Shown one piece after another: positions 61,703 through 64,000 of a stretch of DNA of 64,000 bases (the stretch's first letter is position 1; every line of letters begins with the position of its first letter). The notes beneath the pieces are model-generated. The model was not told the origin of the DNA. It did no database searches and was given only the letters and a program-made list of their open reading frames with translations. A program made the translations under genes and the position numbers. Origin of the DNA: Thalassospira xiamenensis M-5 = DSM 17429 (GTDB lineage Bacteria > Pseudomonadota > Alphaproteobacteria > Rhodospirillales > Thalassospiraceae); NCBI RefSeq assembly GCF_000300235.2, contig NZ_CP004388.1, positions 1,655,501-1,719,500 of the forward strand, in the 5' to 3' direction.

Positions 61703-63007
61703 GTGCAAAACGTCGTAAAAATCGGTGTGGCAGGCCTTGGTACGGTCGGTGCCGGAACCGTTAAACTGCTGAGCGAACACAGGGATAATCTGATGGACCG
61801 TTCCGGTTCCCCGATGATTGTCACAGCAGTATCGGCGCGCGATCGAACTCGGGACCGTGGATTTTCGACCGAAGGCATTACCTGGTACGAAGATGCCCGT
61901 GACCTTGCAACTGACAAGAATGTCGATGTGGTTGTTGAAACCATTGGCGGTTCGGACGGCATTGCCTATGACGTCTGCAAGGCCGCCCTTGAAAACGGCA
62001 AGCATGTCGTGACGGCCAACAAGGCGCTGATTGCATTACATGGGGTGGAACTGGCACGCATTGCCGATGCAAATAACGTGACCATCGCCTATGAGGCCGC
62101 GGTTGCTGGCGGTATTCCGGTGATCAAGGCGCTGCGCGAAGGATTGGCGGGGAATGTCATTTCTCGCGTGACAGGGATTCTGAACGGGACGTGCAACTAT
62201 ATCCTGACCACCATGCGCGAACAGGGGCGTGACTTTGCCGATGTTCTGGCCGAGGCGCAAAAACTTGGCTATGCCGAAGCCGACCCGACCTTTGACGTTG
62301 ATGGTATTGATGCCGCGCACAAGCTTGCGATCCTGACCAGCCTTGCCTTTGGGGTCGAAGTCGACTTTGACGCGATTGCGGTTGAAGGCATTCGCAGCGT
62401 TTCTGCCCTTGATATCCAACTGGCTGAAGAACTTGGTTATCGCATCAAGTTGCTGGCGATTGCCAAACAGACGTCTGAGGGCATCGAGCAGCGTGTTTCA
62501 CCGGTTCTTGTTGACCGCAGCACCCAGATTTCAAAAGTTGAAGGTGTGTTTAACGCAGTCGTGCTTGAAGGCGATTATGTCGGGCCGGTCGTCCTGCAGG
62601 GGCGTGGGGCGGGCGAACGTCCGACCGCATCGGCTGTGGTTGCCGACCTTGTTGATATTGCGGCCGGGCGCAATGCGCCGGTCTTTGGTGTTCCGGCGGA
62701 TCGTTTGAAAAAGAATGTGCGGGCCTCGCTCGAAAAGCATGTCGGGCCTTATTACCTGCGTCTGATGGTATGGGATCGCCCGGGTGTCATGGCCGAGGTC
62801 ACCGCGACCCTTGCCAAGCATGGTGTGTCGATGGCGTCCATGATCCAGCATGGCCGGGCCGAGACTGAGGGTGGGGTTGTTCCGGTGGTGTTCGTGACCC
62901 ACGAAACCAGCGAAGCGGCGATGTCCGGGGCGCTTTCCGACATTTCGGCGTTCGAAAGCAATTCGCAGCCGCCGGTCCTGATGCGGATCGAAGGATTTAC
63001 TTCGTAA
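61703..63007 (+). CDS. hom: Homoserine dehydrogenase
   Basis: NAD(P)-dependent reduction of aspartate semialdehyde to homoserine, the branch to threonine and methionine. It has 434 residues. The N-terminal Rossmann motif is GVAGLGTVGAGTVKLL, with TANKALIALHG, EAAVAGGIPVIKAL, GILNGTCNYILTTM and YAEADPTFDVDGIDAAHKLAIL for catalysis. A C-terminal ACT domain (about 350-434: YYLRLMVWDRPGVMAEVTATLAKHGVSMASMIQHG) gives allosteric control, usually by threonine. The GTG at 61703 follows GAGGAG. Confidence 0.97.
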   Translation: MQNVVKIGVAGLGTVGAGTVKLLSEHRDNLMDRSGSPMIVTAVSARDRTRDRGFSTEGITWYEDARDLATDKNVDVVVETIGGSDGIAYDVCKAALENGKHVVTANKALIALHGVELARIADANNVTIAYEAAVAGGIPVIKALREGLAGNVISRVTGILNGTCNYILTTMREQGRDFADVLAEAQKLGYAEADPTFDVDGIDAAHKLAILTSLAFGVEVDFDAIAVEGIRSVSALDIQLAEELGYRIKLLAIAKQTSEGIEQRVSPVLVDRSTQISKVEGVFNAVVLEGDYVGPVVLQGRGAGERPTASAVVADLVDIAAGRNAPVFGVPADRLKKNVRASLEKHVGPYYLRLMVWDRPGVMAEVTATLAKHGVSMASMIQHGRAETEGGVVPVVFVTHETSEAAMSGALSDISAFESNSQPPVLMRIEGFTS

Positions 63008-63029
63008 CAAAACAAAAAAAAGACATATG

Positions 63030-63057
63030 CGCCTCGCAGGTATAATACCGCGAGGCG
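63030..63057. promoter_or_regulatory. Symmetric dyad containing TATAAT upstream of glpX
   Basis: CGCCTCGC (63030-63037) pairs with GCGAGGCG (63050-63057), and inside it GGTAT/ATACC pair too, enclosing TATAAT (63041-63046). It could be a hairpin terminator for hom without a T-run, or an operator overlapping the glpX -10 box. No good -35 is seen. Confidence 0.4.
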
Positions 63058-63144
63058 TAATTATAAGTCCCGAGCCAAACGGGACACGCCGGGAAACAGA
63101 AAGACGGGGCCCCCAGACCCCGCGTTAATGACGAGGATGAAGTT

Positions 63145-64000
63145 ATGGATCGAAATCTCGCGCTTGAAACCGTTCGTGTTACCGAAGCCGCAGCACTTGC
63201 CTGTTCCGGGCTTATGGGGCGCGGTGATGAAAAGGCCGCTGACCAGGCCGCCGTGGACGCAATGCGCAATGCCCTCAACAGCATGGATATTCGCGGTACC
63301 GTCGTGATCGGCGAAGGTGAACGCGACGAAGCGCCGATGCTGTTTATTGGCGAAGAAGTCGGTTCGGGCGAAGGCCCGGAAATCGATATCGCACTTGATC
63401 CGCTTGAAGGCACGACCATCTGCGCGACTGGTGGCCCGAACTCGTTGGCCGTTGTCGCCATGGCGGAAAAGGGCGGGTTCCTGAACGCACCGGACACCTA
63501 TATGGACAAAATCGCCGTTGGTGGTGGTCTGCCAGATGATGTTGTCGACCTTGATGCCAGCCCGGCCGAAAACCTGAAAAGCCTTGCCTCGGCAAAGGGT
63601 TGCGATGTTTCCGATCTGGTGGTTTGCATCCTTGATCGCCCGCGCCATCAGGAAATCATCGCCAAAACCCGTGAAGCCGGTGCGCGTATCATGCTGATCG
63701 GTGATGGTGACGTTGCCGGTGTTATCGCGACCTCGCAGAAAACGTCGGGTATTGATCTGTATATGGGAACCGGTGGTGCGCCCGAAGGTGTTCTTGCGGC
63801 GGCCGCCCTTCGTTGCATCGGTGGGCAGTTCCAGGGACGTTTGGTCTTCCGCAATGATGACGAAATCGCGCGCGCCAAAAAATGGGGCATCGAAGACCTG
63901 ACCCGTAAATACAAACTGACGGAACTTGCCAAGGGCAATGTCATGTTTGCGGCAACCGGTGTGACCGATGGCGCAATGCTGCGCGGTGTGCGCCGTTTCG
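63145..64000 (+). CDS. glpX: Class II fructose-1,6-bisphosphatase (3' end outside window)
   Basis: Hydrolyses fructose 1,6-bisphosphate to fructose 6-phosphate in gluconeogenesis or the Calvin cycle. The first 285 codons are present. Metal- and substrate-binding motifs: VRVTEAAALACSGLMGRGDEKAADQAAVDAMR, RGTVVIGEGERDEAPMLFIGE, DPLEGTTICATGG and GDGDVAGVIA, then MGTGGAPEGVLAAAALRCIGGQFQGRL. The ATG at 63145 has GAGGATGAAG upstream. It follows hom by 137 bp, an arrangement seen in other Alphaproteobacteria. Confidence 0.96.
   Translation, partial: MDRNLALETVRVTEAAALACSGLMGRGDEKAADQAAVDAMRNALNSMDIRGTVVIGEGERDEAPMLFIGEEVGSGEGPEIDIALDPLEGTTICATGGPNSLAVVAMAEKGGFLNAPDTYMDKIAVGGGLPDDVVDLDASPAENLKSLASAKGCDVSDLVVCILDRPRHQEIIAKTREAGARIMLIGDGDVAGVIATSQKTSGIDLYMGTGGAPEGVLAAAALRCIGGQFQGRLVFRNDDEIARAKKWGIEDLTRKYKLTELAKGNVMFAATGVTDGAMLRGVRRF

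Overview
The window is one contiguous piece of a GC-rich alphaproteobacterial chromosome. Its gene content (class I PHA synthase, DUF2336 proteins, LL-DAP-aminotransferase-like enzyme next to homoserine dehydrogenase, GlpX-type FBPase, orphan family-3 binding proteins, Cache chemoreceptor) and protein sequences resemble marine Rhodospirillales such as Thalassospira. That placement is inference from familiarity, not from a search. No prophage, insertion sequence, CRISPR array or rRNA operon was seen. The window cuts a chemoreceptor at the left edge and glpX at the right edge.

Layout. 1-9.4 kb: chemoreceptor (partial), carboxylesterase, MATE exporter, Lrp-type regulator, a GNAT/Rrf2 pair, a DEAD-box RNA helicase, and an isochorismatase/hydrolase pair. 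9.4-17.1 kb: orphan binding protein, lipoprotein, cytochrome b561, glutaminase, ParE of topoisomerase IV, acyl-CoA thioesterase, a ParDE-type toxin-antitoxin pair and a short-chain dehydrogenase. 17.2-24.6 kb: AraC regulator and a complete six-gene dipeptide ABC transporter plus M19 dipeptidase operon, transcribed leftward. 24.9-36.5 kb: two identical tRNA-Asp genes, a probable FNR-controlled small gene, an atypical receiver/HPt-like pair, dCMP-deaminase-like protein, pyruvate kinase, a DUF2336 two-gene operon, an RHH protein, DJ-1/PfpI protein, an MscS channel and an OmpA lipoprotein.

36.5-50 kb: CoA-binding protein, MsrQ-like heme protein, LysE exporter, enoyl-CoA hydratase, three adjacent single-pass proteins sharing a C-terminal module, PaaI-like thioesterase, rplM-rpsI, an AT-rich islet with an unknown gene, an L-lactate dehydrogenase, a GNAT/secreted-protein pair and argC. 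50-64 kb: a frameshifted MocR regulator divergent from an EamA exporter, binding protein, gamma-carbonic anhydrase, a second EamA exporter, di-heme cytochrome c peroxidase behind an FNR-type box, a 3-hydroxyisobutyrate-dehydrogenase-family enzyme, phaC, a second OmpA lipoprotein, and the amino-acid/gluconeogenesis set aminotransferase-hom-glpX.

Most unusual items: (i) three consecutive, otherwise unrelated proteins that end in an ungapped 31-residue LP-transmembrane-EL module; (ii) a translationally coupled receiver/HPt-like pair in which both phospho-acceptor residues look replaced; (iii) a 52-bp nested dyad in front of phaC; (iv) an H-type pseudoknot-like element upstream of the isochorismatase gene; (v) two FNR-type boxes, one before cytochrome c peroxidase and one, perfect, before an unknown gene; (vi) a 670-bp gene-free region with DnaA-box-like and TGTGAAA repeats.
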